In this document: piece after piece, positions 1 through 9,699 of the stretch | How positions within the stretch are numbered: position 1 is the stretch's first letter | Layout of the letters: each line of letters begins with the position of its first letter | DNA from: Picocystis sp. L7 | Taxonomy: Eukaryota; Chlorophyta; Picocystophyceae; Picocystales; Picocystaceae | Direction of reading: 5' to 3' | Assembly (NCBI GenBank): GCA_020975725.1 | Contig: QXJR01000030.1 | Coordinates: 248,001-312,000 of the forward strand | Length of the DNA stretch: 64,000 nucleotides | Position numbers and translations under genes: made by a program | Notes under the pieces: model-generated | What the model was told of the DNA's origin: nothing | Seen by the model: only the letters and a program-made list of their open reading frames with translations | Databases searched by the model: none

Positions 1-1
1 C

Positions 2-460
2 TTGCAAAATGCTTACAGCCTACTCTGCAGGACCTTTGAAACCTCGCTCGCAGAGTGCTGTCACATGGAAAACATAAGCCTGCTGGCTTACAGCCCGCTT
101 GCCATGGGCCTCCTCACGGGCAAATACACCACCTCGACCAGCCCGCCACCCTCTGCCAGACTGAACAAATACAAAGGTCGCTACGCCGAAGCAGAGTGCC
201 GATATGCCCTGTCCAATACCAGCATGCACGAAGCAGTGGCCCTGTACGCCCGGGTGGCAAAAGAGGCGGGGCTCACCACCACGGAGCTCGCCATTCGTTT
301 CGTGCTGCAGAATCCCTTGACGGCAGCTGCAGTGATTGGAGCATCCAATTCAAAACAGCTGCTGGAACTCGTGCAAGCCTCCGCTCTACCTCCCCTGACC
401 GAAGAGATCATGGAGAAAGTGCGGGCAGTACACCGCATGTACCCGAATCCCTGCCCTTGA
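2..460 (+). CDS. Aldo/keto reductase, Tas-like, C-terminal part (cut by window edge)
   Basis: The visible 152 residues are the C-terminal half of an NADPH-dependent aldo/keto reductase. The stretch QNAYSLLCR...FETSLAE, then LLAYSPLAMGLLTGKY, matches the barrel strand and cofactor loop of the bacterial Tas and plant Tas-like branch, and AAAVIGASNSKQLLELV is the usual NADP-phosphate-binding segment near the C-terminus. The first in-frame codon in the window is TTG inside the conserved region, so the start lies upstream of position 1. The protein would reduce a carbonyl substrate in cytosol or plastid; the substrate cannot be told. The stop is only 20 bp from the stop of the opposite-strand phosphatase gene, so the two 3' ends converge and probably overlap as transcripts. 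Confidence 0.85.
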   Translation: MQNAYSLLCRTFETSLAECCHMENISLLAYSPLAMGLLTGKYTTSTSPPPSARLNKYKGRYAEAECRYALSNTSMHEAVALYARVAKEAGLTTTELAIRFVLQNPLTAAAVIGASNSKQLLELVQASALPPLTEEIMEKVRAVHRMYPNPCP

Positions 461-480
461 CCGACCTGGAGCAGCCGAGT

Positions 481-2142
481 CTAAATCTCAATCTCGATGA
501 TTTCCTCCTCATCTTTCGCAGATTTTGGAGCGGATGACACTTGTTCCTGGTGCGTTCCTGGGTGGGCGATCTCGCGTGGGTCTTTGGATTGCAGATCCTT
601 GCCCACGAATTCGCCTTCGGTGCTTGATTCCACAGGCAATGGGCGTCCTCTCCATAGCTTATAGGTTGGTTTCTTAAAGTGGAACTCCCTTTCGTCCAAC
701 CTCGTCCACATTTGGAGCGATTTCTCTATCCAATCGGGCGTGACTATGTGCTTTCTGTGCTTCAGTGCCCATTTTACTTTTTCTGTGTTTGATCCACCAG
801 CAACAACGTGCGTGATGTTTTCTGAGACCGTGAGATGACAGACTGCACCTGCACTCTCTGCCAATTTCCAGAGCGGATGTAGCTTTGGATGAGTTTCCGT
901 CTCTGGCCAAATTCTACTGAAGAGGACCCTCACCCCCCTGAGTATCTCAGAGCGAAGCAGGTGAAGCTGTTCCCGGATGTCTCCCTGCACGCCAGGCACG
1001 GGTGTGTGGCTGCCGGTGCCAAAGATGGCCGCGTGCGTTGCTTGCAGAGTTCTAAATACAGCGGCCAGCTGTCCTCCTTCCTTCTCCCTCACGGCCTCGT
1101 CTTTGCCGTAGTTTAGACAGCACGAGCTGGGATCCAGACCGAATTGCTTGGCACTGGAGGGGAAAAAGTGGTATCTTCCCACTTGAAGGACGTTGTATTG
1201 ATGCTTCGTCCACACGTTGGGCGAATCATCCACGATGCATACTTCAGAAGGTTCTCCAAGCACTATGTCCAAGTCTTTTTTGGCATCAGATGAGCTGTCC
1301 TGCTGCGAAATGATGTGTCCATTGAAAAGCTTACGTGTGGGGTCCAGTAGCTTGGCCATCTCTGCTGCATACAGCTTGTGCCCCATCGTGTAGACATGCA
1401 AGTCGAACAGCTTGGACGTTTGCTCCAGGAACTCGTAGGCACCCGGTCTTATTTTGGTCCAGATCCGTATATCCCGGAGATCGAACAGCTCTGGTTTCCC
1501 GCCGTCTCCCATTTCTTCGCACCTCTTTTTCTGATCGGTCAAGTAGGCTTCAAGCTTCTGTCGTGTCTGTTGATCGACTTCCGTGTATTTGGTCGAGTTG
1601 AGCAGTGTGTGGTCTAGGTCTAGGACGAGGTAGAGTTTCTTGGCTTCCCTCATCCTGCTTCGTTCGAGACCGCGTATCCTTTCTGCTTCGGCATGGCTGA
1701 CACGGAATCCTTCTTTGATGTAGCTGAGTTTGACCTCGTGGGCCTGTAGATTCTTCGTGCATCCTTTATCTTCCCTTCGAGTGGCTTTTTTCTCTCTTTC
1801 CCATCGCTCTCGCTCTTCTTCTTGCTGCACGTTCTTCCCACAACGTATGCATACGCCGTGTATGATCCCTGGATGAGGTGGACAGCCTCCATCTTGTCCT
1901 TTTCCTTCTCTGCTGGGTCCCGTTTTTCGCTTTCCAACGTCTCGTGCACCGTGTCCTCTGTATTCTGCCTGTCCAACCACGTCCTGGATGGGTACGTGTC
2001 GTGGTTCGTGGATCCCTGTTGGTGGTGCGTGTGGTTCTTTCAAGGCATCTTCCAAGAGATCGTGCAGTTCGTCTAGATCCTTCCATTCGTTCTCCATTCC
2101 TCCTTCACGTGGCAACGCCTCCCGACCGTCCATGCGATCCAT
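481..2142 (-). CDS. FCP1/CPL4-like RNA polymerase II CTD phosphatase with BRCT domain
   Basis: A 553-residue protein read from ATG at 2142. It holds the haloacid-dehalogenase phosphatase signature DLDHTLLNS at about residues 175-183 (aspartyl nucleophile and second Asp), the later VCIVDDSPNVW acid motif, and a C-terminal BRCT domain (about 390-480, SENITHVVAGG...VTPDWIEKSL). This order is that of FCP1 and the plant CPL3/CPL4 phosphatases, which remove phosphate from the RNA polymerase II C-terminal repeat in the nucleus. Before the catalytic domain lies a Cys-rich stretch, CPPHPG...CIRCG (about 87-102), which resembles a short zinc-binding motif of plant CPL4-type proteins. The C-terminus is acidic, as in FCP1, where it contacts TFIIF. 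The frame stays open upstream to about 2673, but that part is low-complexity and I treat it as promoter or 5'UTR. Confidence 0.88.
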   Translation of the reverse strand: MDRMDGREALPREGGMENEWKDLDELHDLLEDALKEPHAPPTGIHEPRHVPIQDVVGQAEYRGHGARDVGKRKTGPSREGKGQDGGCPPHPGIIHGVCIRCGKNVQQEEERERWEREKKATRREDKGCTKNLQAHEVKLSYIKEGFRVSHAEAERIRGLERSRMREAKKLYLVLDLDHTLLNSTKYTEVDQQTRQKLEAYLTDQKKRCEEMGDGGKPELFDLRDIRIWTKIRPGAYEFLEQTSKLFDLHVYTMGHKLYAAEMAKLLDPTRKLFNGHIISQQDSSSDAKKDLDIVLGEPSEVCIVDDSPNVWTKHQYNVLQVGRYHFFPSSAKQFGLDPSSCCLNYGKDEAVREKEGGQLAAVFRTLQATHAAIFGTGSHTPVPGVQGDIREQLHLLRSEILRGVRVLFSRIWPETETHPKLHPLWKLAESAGAVCHLTVSENITHVVAGGSNTEKVKWALKHRKHIVTPDWIEKSLQMWTRLDEREFHFKKPTYKLWRGRPLPVESSTEGEFVGKDLQSKDPREIAHPGTHQEQVSSAPKSAKDEEEIIEIEI

Positions 2143-2162
2143 CCCAAACCCACACGCGCGTG

Positions 2163-2232
2163 CCGTGTGTCGTGTCGGGTTGTGTTGTGTTGTGTTGTGT
2201 CGTGTCGGGTTGGTTTGGGTTGTGTTGGGTCG
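2163..2232. repeat. Degenerate GTGTT/GTCGG short tandem repeat upstream of the CTD phosphatase
   Basis: On the + strand the words GTGTT, GTGTC and GGGTT repeat in an irregular 5-bp rhythm for about 70 bases, just upstream of the minus-strand start at 2142. It probably lies in the 5' leader or core promoter. The repeat keeps a reading frame open without coding for anything recognisable. Confidence 0.7.
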
Positions 2233-4112
2233 AGGGGAGGGACCCATCCCATCGGGAAGCCCCCATGGGAACAGCAGTGGATGAACACAAGACATACAAT
2301 AGACCGTCCCAACCACGAAGGGTAGGGAAGGGTAGAACAAGGTGGACGGATACCAAAGGAAGAGGATGGGAATACAACGACGATGCACGTACCACGCGGA
2401 AGAATGCAAGGATGGGATACATAGGGGGTCGTACCAAGAAGACGGCGATCGAGTCAAGAGACATAGGACTAAAATGCAATGCGCTAGAGAATGCATGTAA
2501 CGACAAAGCGCAAGGGAGGGATCGCGGAACCACGAGGCGAAACAAGAGTAGGGAAGGCCCAGAAAAATGGCCGCTACACGTGTTCCGTGCCGCCAAGTGG
2601 ATCGCCTTGTGCTCTCTTCAACCAAGAGCTCTATACCACGATGGATCGACCATCTCCATCGGTCGGCCACCACGCCAAATCAAAAGGATTATGACCACAC
2701 TGGAGAACGTAGAGCGATGCCGCCAATACAACGCTGCATCGTAGAGGATCCCTTGTTGCACGTAGTGTCGCCAAGGAGCGCAAAGTTGCGTGCAAGGAAC
2801 AAGAACCTGAAACATGATAAAATGCCAACGATCCTTTTCTTCGAAAAAGTTGTTTCTTTGCTCAACATGCAAAACGTGTGGGGTGCATCTCATGAATGCA
2901 TTTCTCATCCAAGGCGTCCGTCAAAATGCGTGGAGGATTCCGAAGGATGATGGAGTCGTCAATGGACACGAAGAAGTTGTAGCAACTACTTGATGAAAGA
3001 ACTACTTGTGTGTCAAACTTGACAACATAGAATTTGCCGTCACGGTGCGGCACTCCACAAACCGTTGTGAGCGCTCCTATTGTCCATAACAAGCGAGTGC
3101 TGAAAAAAAGACCTCACTAAGCTAAGTCAAGTGAAAAAGACCTTTTGGGCACTGGTCGCAAGTGGACCATCGAAAAGATCTCAATTTCTTAATCGACCAG
3201 ATCACACCATGCGAGGAGCGAAAGCCCCAAGCAACCAACGATTTCGAATTGTCTTGCCACGGGAAGATAAAGCGTCGAAAGATTCCGGTCGAAGAAACGC
3301 GAAGGATCACAACCACTGCCCACATCAACTTGATTGCACCCATTGGTACGACAAGACTCATTGGCTGTTTGTGTGATAATGCTTTATACGTGCCGTTGAA
3401 CAAAGCTACGGCATAAAACGCATTATGGAAGAGGATTCGAGAGATCACAAGCGATGCTTACACTGACGACCATTCAAAGATGTGCAACCTAAAACAATGG
3501 TTGTCTTTCTAGTCACAATCCATCCTAAGGACGGTACAGGGAGGTTCCGAGCGAGCTTCTTGCAACATAGATCAAAAAGCATATGATTGCGGTCGAGTTG
3601 TGATTGAGTGGAGTATTTAGAGTAGGAGCAATGGCAGGGGCACAATCCTTGCGTGCTTTCGAAGGCGCCAAACCATTCGTAGACCCGTTCTTTCCATCCC
3701 ACGGGTGCTAGTTTTCATGCAAGTCTGGTACGTGTTCGCGGCTTATAAGAAAGACTCCGTTTTGTGTCATGCCCGAGCAAGCTAGAGGATGTGGGAGGAA
3801 GCGGAGGCGGGCGCCAAAGTGTATGGATGCTTGCGAATCCCTCGTGTTTGAGCTGCAGCGGCACGTACGTGGATCCACGAGCACGGGTCCTTCCAACCGG
3901 TTCCATCCATCTCCCACTCGTGGCGTTCCATGTGCCCTCTCTCTCTCTTTTTCTCTCTCTCTCTCTCTCTCTGTATTGCTTCTCTTGGAACGGCCTATCT
4001 TGTGTACCTGCATGGGATGTTTGTGTATCCTTGTTCTTCCCTCGGGTCACCCCATGGGGTGGATGAGGATGGGGTGAACTCATGGATGGAGAACCATTGA
4101 TGGAAATTCGTC
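2233..4112. other. Intergenic region without a supported gene
   Basis: The stretch from about 2750 to 3720 is more AT-rich than the genes on both sides and holds only short frames with no family resemblance. It may be decayed DNA. From about 3720 to 4112 it becomes the GC-richer promoter side of the CCDC25 homologue, with a CT microsatellite. Confidence 0.6.
3936..3972. repeat. CT/TC dinucleotide microsatellite
   Basis: A run of CT repeats with a short T interruption, about 140 bp upstream of the CCDC25-like start codon. Pyrimidine-rich tracts are common in 5' leaders and promoters; no role can be shown here. Confidence 0.9.
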
Positions 4113-4896
4113 ATGGTCCTCTTCTTCGAAGCACGTGCACCTGCAGGAAGGTATCGGATCTTCATGGGTGCGTGATGGGATGGAGGATCACGTGCACACG
4201 CCTGCACGTGGAAGCAGATCGCCACGGATCCATGTGCACGTGGGAAGGTTCGGGATCCCTAGCCAACCGACGAAGCTGACACGAACGAACCGACGACGTG
4301 CAGGGAAAGACAAGTACGAGAACGAAGATCTGATACGGTATGGATGGCCCGAAGACGTGTGGTTCCACGTGGACAAGATGTCCTCGGCACACGTCTACGT
4401 GCGAATGCCCAAGGGAGAAACCTACGAGGAACTCCCGGAGGACGTGGTGGAAGACTGCTGCCAACTTGTCAAAGCCAATTCCATCCAAGGATGCAAGGTC
4501 AATCCAATCGACGTGGTCTACACGCCCTGGGCCAACCTCAAGAAGACCAAATCCATGGAAGTGGGACAAGTCAGCTTCCACGATGACAAACGCGTCAAAA
4601 AAATCAGGGTGGAGAAGAAAATGAACGAAATCGTCAATCGACTCAACAAGACCAAACAAGAAAGGTTCCCAGACCTCAAGCTGGAACGAGAATCCTACGA
4701 TCGAGAACAACGGGAAGAGAAGAAGAAGTTCATGAAGGAAAAGCAAATGCAAGAGGAAGAGGAAAAGTTAAGGTTCAAAAAAGAGAAGGAACTGAAATCC
4801 TACGGGAACATCATGCAAGAAGAGCACATGGTTTCTGCCAAGGAATTGGCAGAGAAGTACACCAGTGCGCAAGAATACGAAGACGATTTCATGTAA
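4113..4896 (+). CDS. CCDC25: CCDC25 homologue (NFACT-R domain), two exons
   Basis: From residue 19 the protein matches CCDC25 closely: [11 protein letters not shown], then [37 protein letters not shown] and ERFPDLK. This is the NFACT-R fold, followed by a charged coiled coil (about 140-195) and an acidic end, DDFM. The conserved N-terminus is recovered only by splicing. Exon 1 runs 4113-4167 (ATG GTC CTC TTC..., giving [10 protein letters not shown]...RIFMG), intron 4168-4303 starts GTGCGT and ends CAG, and exon 2 runs 4304-4896. The product is 215 residues; animal CCDC25 is about 208. NFACT-R proteins are linked to ribosome quality control and nucleic-acid binding, and human CCDC25 has been reported as a DNA sensor; the algal role is unknown. 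It converges with the hydrolase gene at 5328. Confidence 0.9.
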
Positions 4897-5327
4897 CCGC
4901 CCGGTTCACTCCTTGCTGTTTCTGTGCCAGATACGCAATAGAGGAAATCCAAACGCCACCGTGAAAGAAGCTGTCAGGCCCGTGCACCGAATGCTGCCTC
5001 AGCATCCTGCCAGGGGGGAAGTGGTCCCTCACTCCTAAATCAAAGCAGACCCACAGGACAGAAAGTCCGAAGTTCATCGACCCAAAAAGGGATCGGATCC
5101 TCAACCACAACTCATGTCACATGGAGTCCGAGCGACCTCACAATCAGATTCGAGGCATGAGCTGCGGCTATCTGCGCGATCAAGACCCACCGATTCTGTG
5201 CACAGCACGGGCAAGCTTTGAAGATCGTTTTTGAATCTACATTCATGAAATGTTTGCGTGAATGGAAGGTTGCGGGCGAAGAGCTCCCCTTGGTGCGCAA
5301 GAAAATGTTGTTACAAAAGAAAGGCCA
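4897..5327. other. 3' spacer between convergent genes
   Basis: About 430 bp between the stop codons of the CCDC25 homologue and the hydrolase gene. No frame here resembles a known protein. It presumably holds both 3'UTRs and polyadenylation sites. Confidence 0.6.
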
Positions 5328-6776
5328 TCAAAGCTCTTGGTGCTCGGCTGTTTCCTTTACCGTCGAGACAGAGTCCTTGGTCGTGGCATCATCCTCAGCT
5401 TCAACAGTCTCGTCCTCTCTGGGACGCTTCACGTGATGGACTTTCACATCGTCCTCAGACAGTGCTCTTTCCCACTCTTTCATTGCCGCGTCTGCACCGC
5501 CGTTCACGTCCACAGTTTGAGACGTCTCTGTTTTCACGGCAGCTTCAATGCGTTCGAGAACCTCACTTTCAAGGCCGATAATTTTGAGCATCAGCTTGAA
5601 CTCTTCCAGCGTGCGTCCCCTACCAAGCAAGGCATCCGAAAATCCAGTCACCACACCGCTGATAAAGGAGCGTGGCGCTTCACGATTGTCGGAACTGTAC
5701 GCAGAGGGGCAATTCGTATCCCTGTATTCAAGACCATCATCAAGAACATCGTCATGCCCGGCCTCTTGGGTCTTTACATTGGATTTTGGCCCGCTCCACG
5801 CATCCAGGAACGCCTGGTGGTTCAGCTTCTCTGGAACGCATCCCTCATCTGCGGGCGTTTCCTCGGCCTGTTCAGGCTGCACGCCGCCTCCGGCACTCCA
5901 CACTATCAGTGGGATGCTTCCATGCTTGGACTTCAAGTTAGCATCCTCCAGTTTCAATCCAGAATGGTCCTCGTCCAAATTCACCGGATCAACACTGATT
6001 AGCGAGGCAATGTGCAGGTTTTGCAGCGACGGTTCTTCCAGACCTGCCGCTTCAAGACATCCCACCACAAGGCACACCTGCGAGGCGCTTCCAGCACCAT
6101 GCCCCAGGAGTACCAGCACAGGTTTTCCGTCTGTGTCGGCTTGGAGGGGCGTTTGCAAGTTATGCTCTTCCATCAAGGTTGGCAACTTCTCAGACCATTC
6201 TGATACCTTGCTCGCAACTTGAGCGCTCTTCTGAAGCCATCCATAGCCTGCATCGTCGTCCTTGGCAGTCGCGATCGCTTCCTCCACATCTGGAACAATG
6301 ACAGTGTAGCCATGCGTCACGAGATGCTGAAGGAAGCTTTTGTAGTGCAGAGGTTTAGCCCCTTGATCCACTGAGAACTGCACCATGGTCGTGAACTTCA
6401 TATCATCAGGGAGAGACTTAGGAGCGTACACCAGGAGGTTTGGCACCCCTTCCAGCCCATTATCACTTGTGCCCTCCACTGCGATTGGATCGGCAGGATC
6501 GCATGGTCCTAAGGCGAACGGATTTCGCGCTTTGAAGGGGTTCGACTGTATTTCGATGACTTCTTCTTCCTTTCGAAGAAGGTCGTCCCTGCTTTCCACG
6601 AACTTGACATTTTCCGCTGTCATTCCCTTCATGAGCTCTTGTTCTTCTCCCATGGCATCCTTCAGCAGTGCTTCCACATCGAATCCTTCCAATTGTCTTT
6701 TCTCCACGTGCGCTTTTTCGGGCTTCCCCATCGCGACGGCGACGCACCAGGAGATGGCCACGAGCACTTTGGCCAT
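5328..6776 (-). CDS. Chlorophyllase-like alpha/beta hydrolase lacking the nucleophile serine
   Basis: A 482-residue protein from ATG at 6776. The first residues (MAKVLVAISWCVAVAMG) are a hydrophobic signal- or anchor-like segment. The middle resembles the chlorophyllase family: a strand with YTVIVPDVEE, the nucleophile elbow VLLGHGAGS, the acid region ASLISVDPVN, a CVPEKLNHQAF stretch and AGHDDVLDDG, which matches the family's catalytic histidine region. The elbow reads Gly225-His-Gly227-Ala-Gly instead of the family's G-H-S-x-G, so serine is replaced by glycine, and the codon is clear. The protein may be inactive, bind a ligand only, or use another residue. N-terminal (about 20-80) and C-terminal (about 420-482) extensions are charged and not family-like. 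Chlorophyllases remove phytol from chlorophyll; I do not claim that reaction here. Confidence 0.7.
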   Translation of the reverse strand: MAKVLVAISWCVAVAMGKPEKAHVEKRQLEGFDVEALLKDAMGEEQELMKGMTAENVKFVESRDDLLRKEEEVIEIQSNPFKARNPFALGPCDPADPIAVEGTSDNGLEGVPNLLVYAPKSLPDDMKFTTMVQFSVDQGAKPLHYKSFLQHLVTHGYTVIVPDVEEAIATAKDDDAGYGWLQKSAQVASKVSEWSEKLPTLMEEHNLQTPLQADTDGKPVLVLLGHGAGSASQVCLVVGCLEAAGLEEPSLQNLHIASLISVDPVNLDEDHSGLKLEDANLKSKHGSIPLIVWSAGGGVQPEQAEETPADEGCVPEKLNHQAFLDAWSGPKSNVKTQEAGHDDVLDDGLEYRDTNCPSAYSSDNREAPRSFISGVVTGFSDALLGRGRTLEEFKLMLKIIGLESEVLERIEAAVKTETSQTVDVNGGADAAMKEWERALSEDDVKVHHVKRPREDETVEAEDDATTKDSVSTVKETAEHQEL

Positions 6777-7647
6777 GGTGACGAGGTGTCGTTTCGGATC
6801 GCAGCTCCTTCGACACGTTCCCCTTGGATCGTTTTCCTTCCACCCGGTGTTCGTTCCTGGTCCAGGCGTTGTTCCACGCCAATCTGTCTTTGCCTTCCTC
6901 GGATGTGGAGGCGCGTGGTGGACGCGCTCGTGTCGCTTCTCGAATGATTCTGAACGACATCGTTGGTGTCCTTCCCTTCGTTCCCCTTTCACGTCGGATA
7001 TCCCGAGGGACCCTCGGGGACGCCGATGGGACGGTTTTCCTACCCTCCGAAGCCACAGGGTCCGAGGGATGTCCAGGGAGGAAAATCGACCCAAGCCCCC
7101 CAACCCGGGGAGGAAGGGTCGGGATTCCTCGCCTCCTCGACAGCAACGGCAAGGGTCCTGCTGGTGGCAGTGGAACACATCCCCCAACCGGCAAGCTGCA
7201 AGGTGGATGGACCTGAAGGGAGCAGCCTCCCACGTCAGATTGAACGTCATCCTCGAGGGAAGGTGAACATTCGAAAGCACTGCTGTCTCATGTGAAGCAA
7301 AGGGGCTGGAAACAGGACCAACCTTCCAAAGCTTGGGAAGCTCCACCCATTCAAGGACAACATATGGTATCCTTGGACAAAGCTCCGGCGGTAGGTAGCA
7401 GCTGCATTTATTAGTGGTTTTGGTGCTGTCTGTTTGGACGAGGAGAAAGGAGCGTAAAGCGTCAGCAAGAGATCACGCAGTCTACAGTGGGATGTACGAG
7501 TGCTACTATCAGATGACATCCATGATTGAGGATGCTGTCAGCGAAACACATGATTGATATCTGCCTCGTCTGAAACAGGCTCAGCACATAAACCTGAGAC
7601 TGGGATTAACTAGAGGCAATGCCGGAAGGGGAAAAAGTCGCACTCAC
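6777..7647. other. Promoter of the hydrolase gene and 3' flank of the glycosyltransferase gene
   Basis: No recognisable gene. The first 450 bp are GC-rich and belong to the upstream side of the hydrolase. Frames that stay open here on both strands are not family-like. Confidence 0.55.
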
Positions 7648-9699
7648 CTATGCTTGACGCGTCTCTCTTCGAACAAGGACGTATCCACCTGCACGTGCAA
7701 GTTCTTGTGCTGGGGCAGTCTTCTCGCCATTGAACTGATGTTCGTCCACCAAAATCAGCGCAGAAGCCAGCCTGCCCTGGATACCGGAGGTCTCCACCTC
7801 CTGGAGGGCTTCATCGTACCCATCAAAAAATGCAACCGGGCTACGGGAATAGTACACAACGCTTGGCATACACGGCCCGACCATGACAAGAGGCTCGTCC
7901 TTTCTCCTCAGCGAACTGGCAATGGAAGACAGCTCCCTCAAAGGCGCTTGACGTGATGAATCGACAACCCGCAGGGAGGGCCCGACCACCGTCAAAACTA
8001 GTATCAAAAACCCCACAAGACTTCCAACAAAAACCTTTGGAAATCCGAGCACACGGTCACCACCGCTAAAAAATAGAACCGTACTGGAAAGACACACCAA
8101 AAGCGGACCCCACTTGAGTATGCTCTGTTGAGCCAATTCTTTGCCCAGAGATGCAGTAGCCGCATCGCCAGAGCTCAAGAGCAGGGTAGGAGCCAAGAAA
8201 ACTGCCACAGAGAGCACCAGAAAGGTAAGAAGCGGGGCGATGAATGAGCTTCTAGTTTTCACGAATGAATTCCCGTGTGCCGCCAATATGGCCACAGGAA
8301 CTGCACATGGTAGATAGTACGAAGGAAGTTGTGAAGCAGAGAAGGCAAAAAGACCGAATGCGCTCAACAACCAGCAAACACAGAAGAGCAAAAGCCGGTC
8401 CTTCCTCGGCATGCGCTTCCATCGCAAACGACCCCATGGCTTTGATGTCCAGACAGCATGAACAGCAGAGGCTGTCCATGGGGAATAAAGCAGAAAAACG
8501 ATCGTGAAAGAGTACCACCATGGTCTCCCCCCATGCCAATTCACACCATTCGCGTAACGTTCGAAGTTATGATAGCCGAAAAAAGTGTTCAGGTAGTGGT
8601 GACCGTGGCGTGCGTACATTGCTGCAAACCAAGGCAGGCCTACGCCAAGGCAAACCCCCAAGGCCTTCATCCACGGCATCTCCCACCGAGCGAACGTCCA
8701 GAGTTCCCCAGTCCATCCCAGGAAAGTGATCGAGGTAAGGGTTGGCAGCAAAATGCCGACTGGGCCCTTGGCCAGCAGTGCCATACCTCCCATGAGCGCG
8801 GCAAGGAGGAAGTGCTTGTGCTTGGGTTTTTCCGGTCTCGATGCTGCATATCCTTTGAAGACAAACAGGGTGCACAGGCTGTACGTGCTGACAAGCAGCA
8901 TGTCAGATAGGATGGCTGATCCCCAGACGATTTGTCCAATGTTCGTGGCAAAGGCGAGGGCTGCCATGATCCCCATGGTGGTGGGGGAGGTTGCCATGTT
9001 CCTTTGATCGTTGGTTGTATCCTTTCTGCCATTGTGCGTGGCTCTTGTCTTCTTTGCTTTGTCTTCTACGATTCCCTCCACATCGTTCGCTTCCGCATCA
9101 GGTTTGGTTTCCATTCCAATCGTGTTTAGGTTCAGGTCTTTCCTTCCGCGAGGCGCATCATCTCCTGGCACGTGCGTTCCGAACTCTTCGACGACGTTTT
9201 GCGTCGCCACGGCGGTAACGATGGCACACAGCATCGAAGGGATCCTCAGGGTCCACGTGCATTCAACGCGATCCATCACGAACCAGGAAAGGATCCAATA
9301 CAGGAGGGGTGGTTTATCGAACCTCGTTTGTCCATTGAACTGCGGAGTGATCCAATCTCCTGTGAGTCGCATCTGTCGAGCTGCTTCTGCGAAGAGCGGT
9401 TCGGTGTCGTCTACCAAACCTACACCAGCCACGGTGGAGGCCGCACATCCCAACAGCACGAGGGTGGGTCCAACGCGTTCCATCGTCCAACGTGCGCGGC
9501 TGGACTTCCCTATCCTTTCTTCTGCTCCTTCTGCATCACACCTGGCTTCGTCGATCGGTCCGACATTGGAACGGACGTCCAAGGACGTGTTTTCGCGATC
9601 GTTTCCTTCCTTGGCTTTCCTCCGCAGCCAATGCAGGTTCTTCCTCGTGGTCCCGTTCCATCGCCTCCACGTGCATCCCTTGCTGTTCTGCAATCGCAT
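7648..9699 (-). CDS. ArnT-like membrane glycosyltransferase (PMT_2 / GT-C fold)
   Basis: A 683-residue polytopic membrane protein from ATG at 9699. After a basic N-terminal extension of about 72 residues, possibly a transit peptide, the first helix is followed by GLVDDTEPLFAEAARQM (about 95-110), the acidic luminal motif of bacterial ArnT/PMT_2 enzymes. GDWITPQFNGQ and FDKPPLLYW (about 114-135) complete the family pattern. At least eight further hydrophobic segments follow, including MALLAKGPVG and SASQLPSYYLPCAVP. Such enzymes move a sugar from a polyprenyl-phosphate donor to a lipid or protein on the far side of the membrane. The closest pattern I recall is cyanobacterial, so a plastid-derived gene is possible. 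A hydrophilic insert of about 65 residues (roughly 155-220) between membrane segments is unusual. Substrate and membrane are unknown. Confidence 0.8.
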   Translation of the reverse strand: MRLQNSKGCTWRRWNGTTRKNLHWLRRKAKEGNDRENTSLDVRSNVGPIDEARCDAEGAEERIGKSSRARWTMERVGPTLVLLGCAASTVAGVGLVDDTEPLFAEAARQMRLTGDWITPQFNGQTRFDKPPLLYWILSWFVMDRVECTWTLRIPSMLCAIVTAVATQNVVEEFGTHVPGDDAPRGRKDLNLNTIGMETKPDAEANDVEGIVEDKAKKTRATHNGRKDTTNDQRNMATSPTTMGIMAALAFATNIGQIVWGSAILSDMLLVSTYSLCTLFVFKGYAASRPEKPKHKHFLLAALMGGMALLAKGPVGILLPTLTSITFLGWTGELWTFARWEMPWMKALGVCLGVGLPWFAAMYARHGHHYLNTFFGYHNFERYANGVNWHGGRPWWYSFTIVFLLYSPWTASAVHAVWTSKPWGRLRWKRMPRKDRLLLFCVCWLLSAFGLFAFSASQLPSYYLPCAVPVAILAAHGNSFVKTRSSFIAPLLTFLVLSVAVFLAPTLLLSSGDAATASLGKELAQQSILKWGPLLVCLSSTVLFFSGGDRVLGFPKVFVGSLVGFLILVLTVVGPSLRVVDSSRQAPLRELSSIASSLRRKDEPLVMVGPCMPSVVYYSRSPVAFFDGYDEALQEVETSGIQGRLASALILVDEHQFNGEKTAPAQELARAGGYVLVRRETRQA

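Noticed and set aside
2143-2673. N-terminal extension of the CTD phosphatase frame
   Set aside because: The open frame upstream of 2142 is low-complexity and codes for nothing family-like; Met at 2142 or 2097 fits better.
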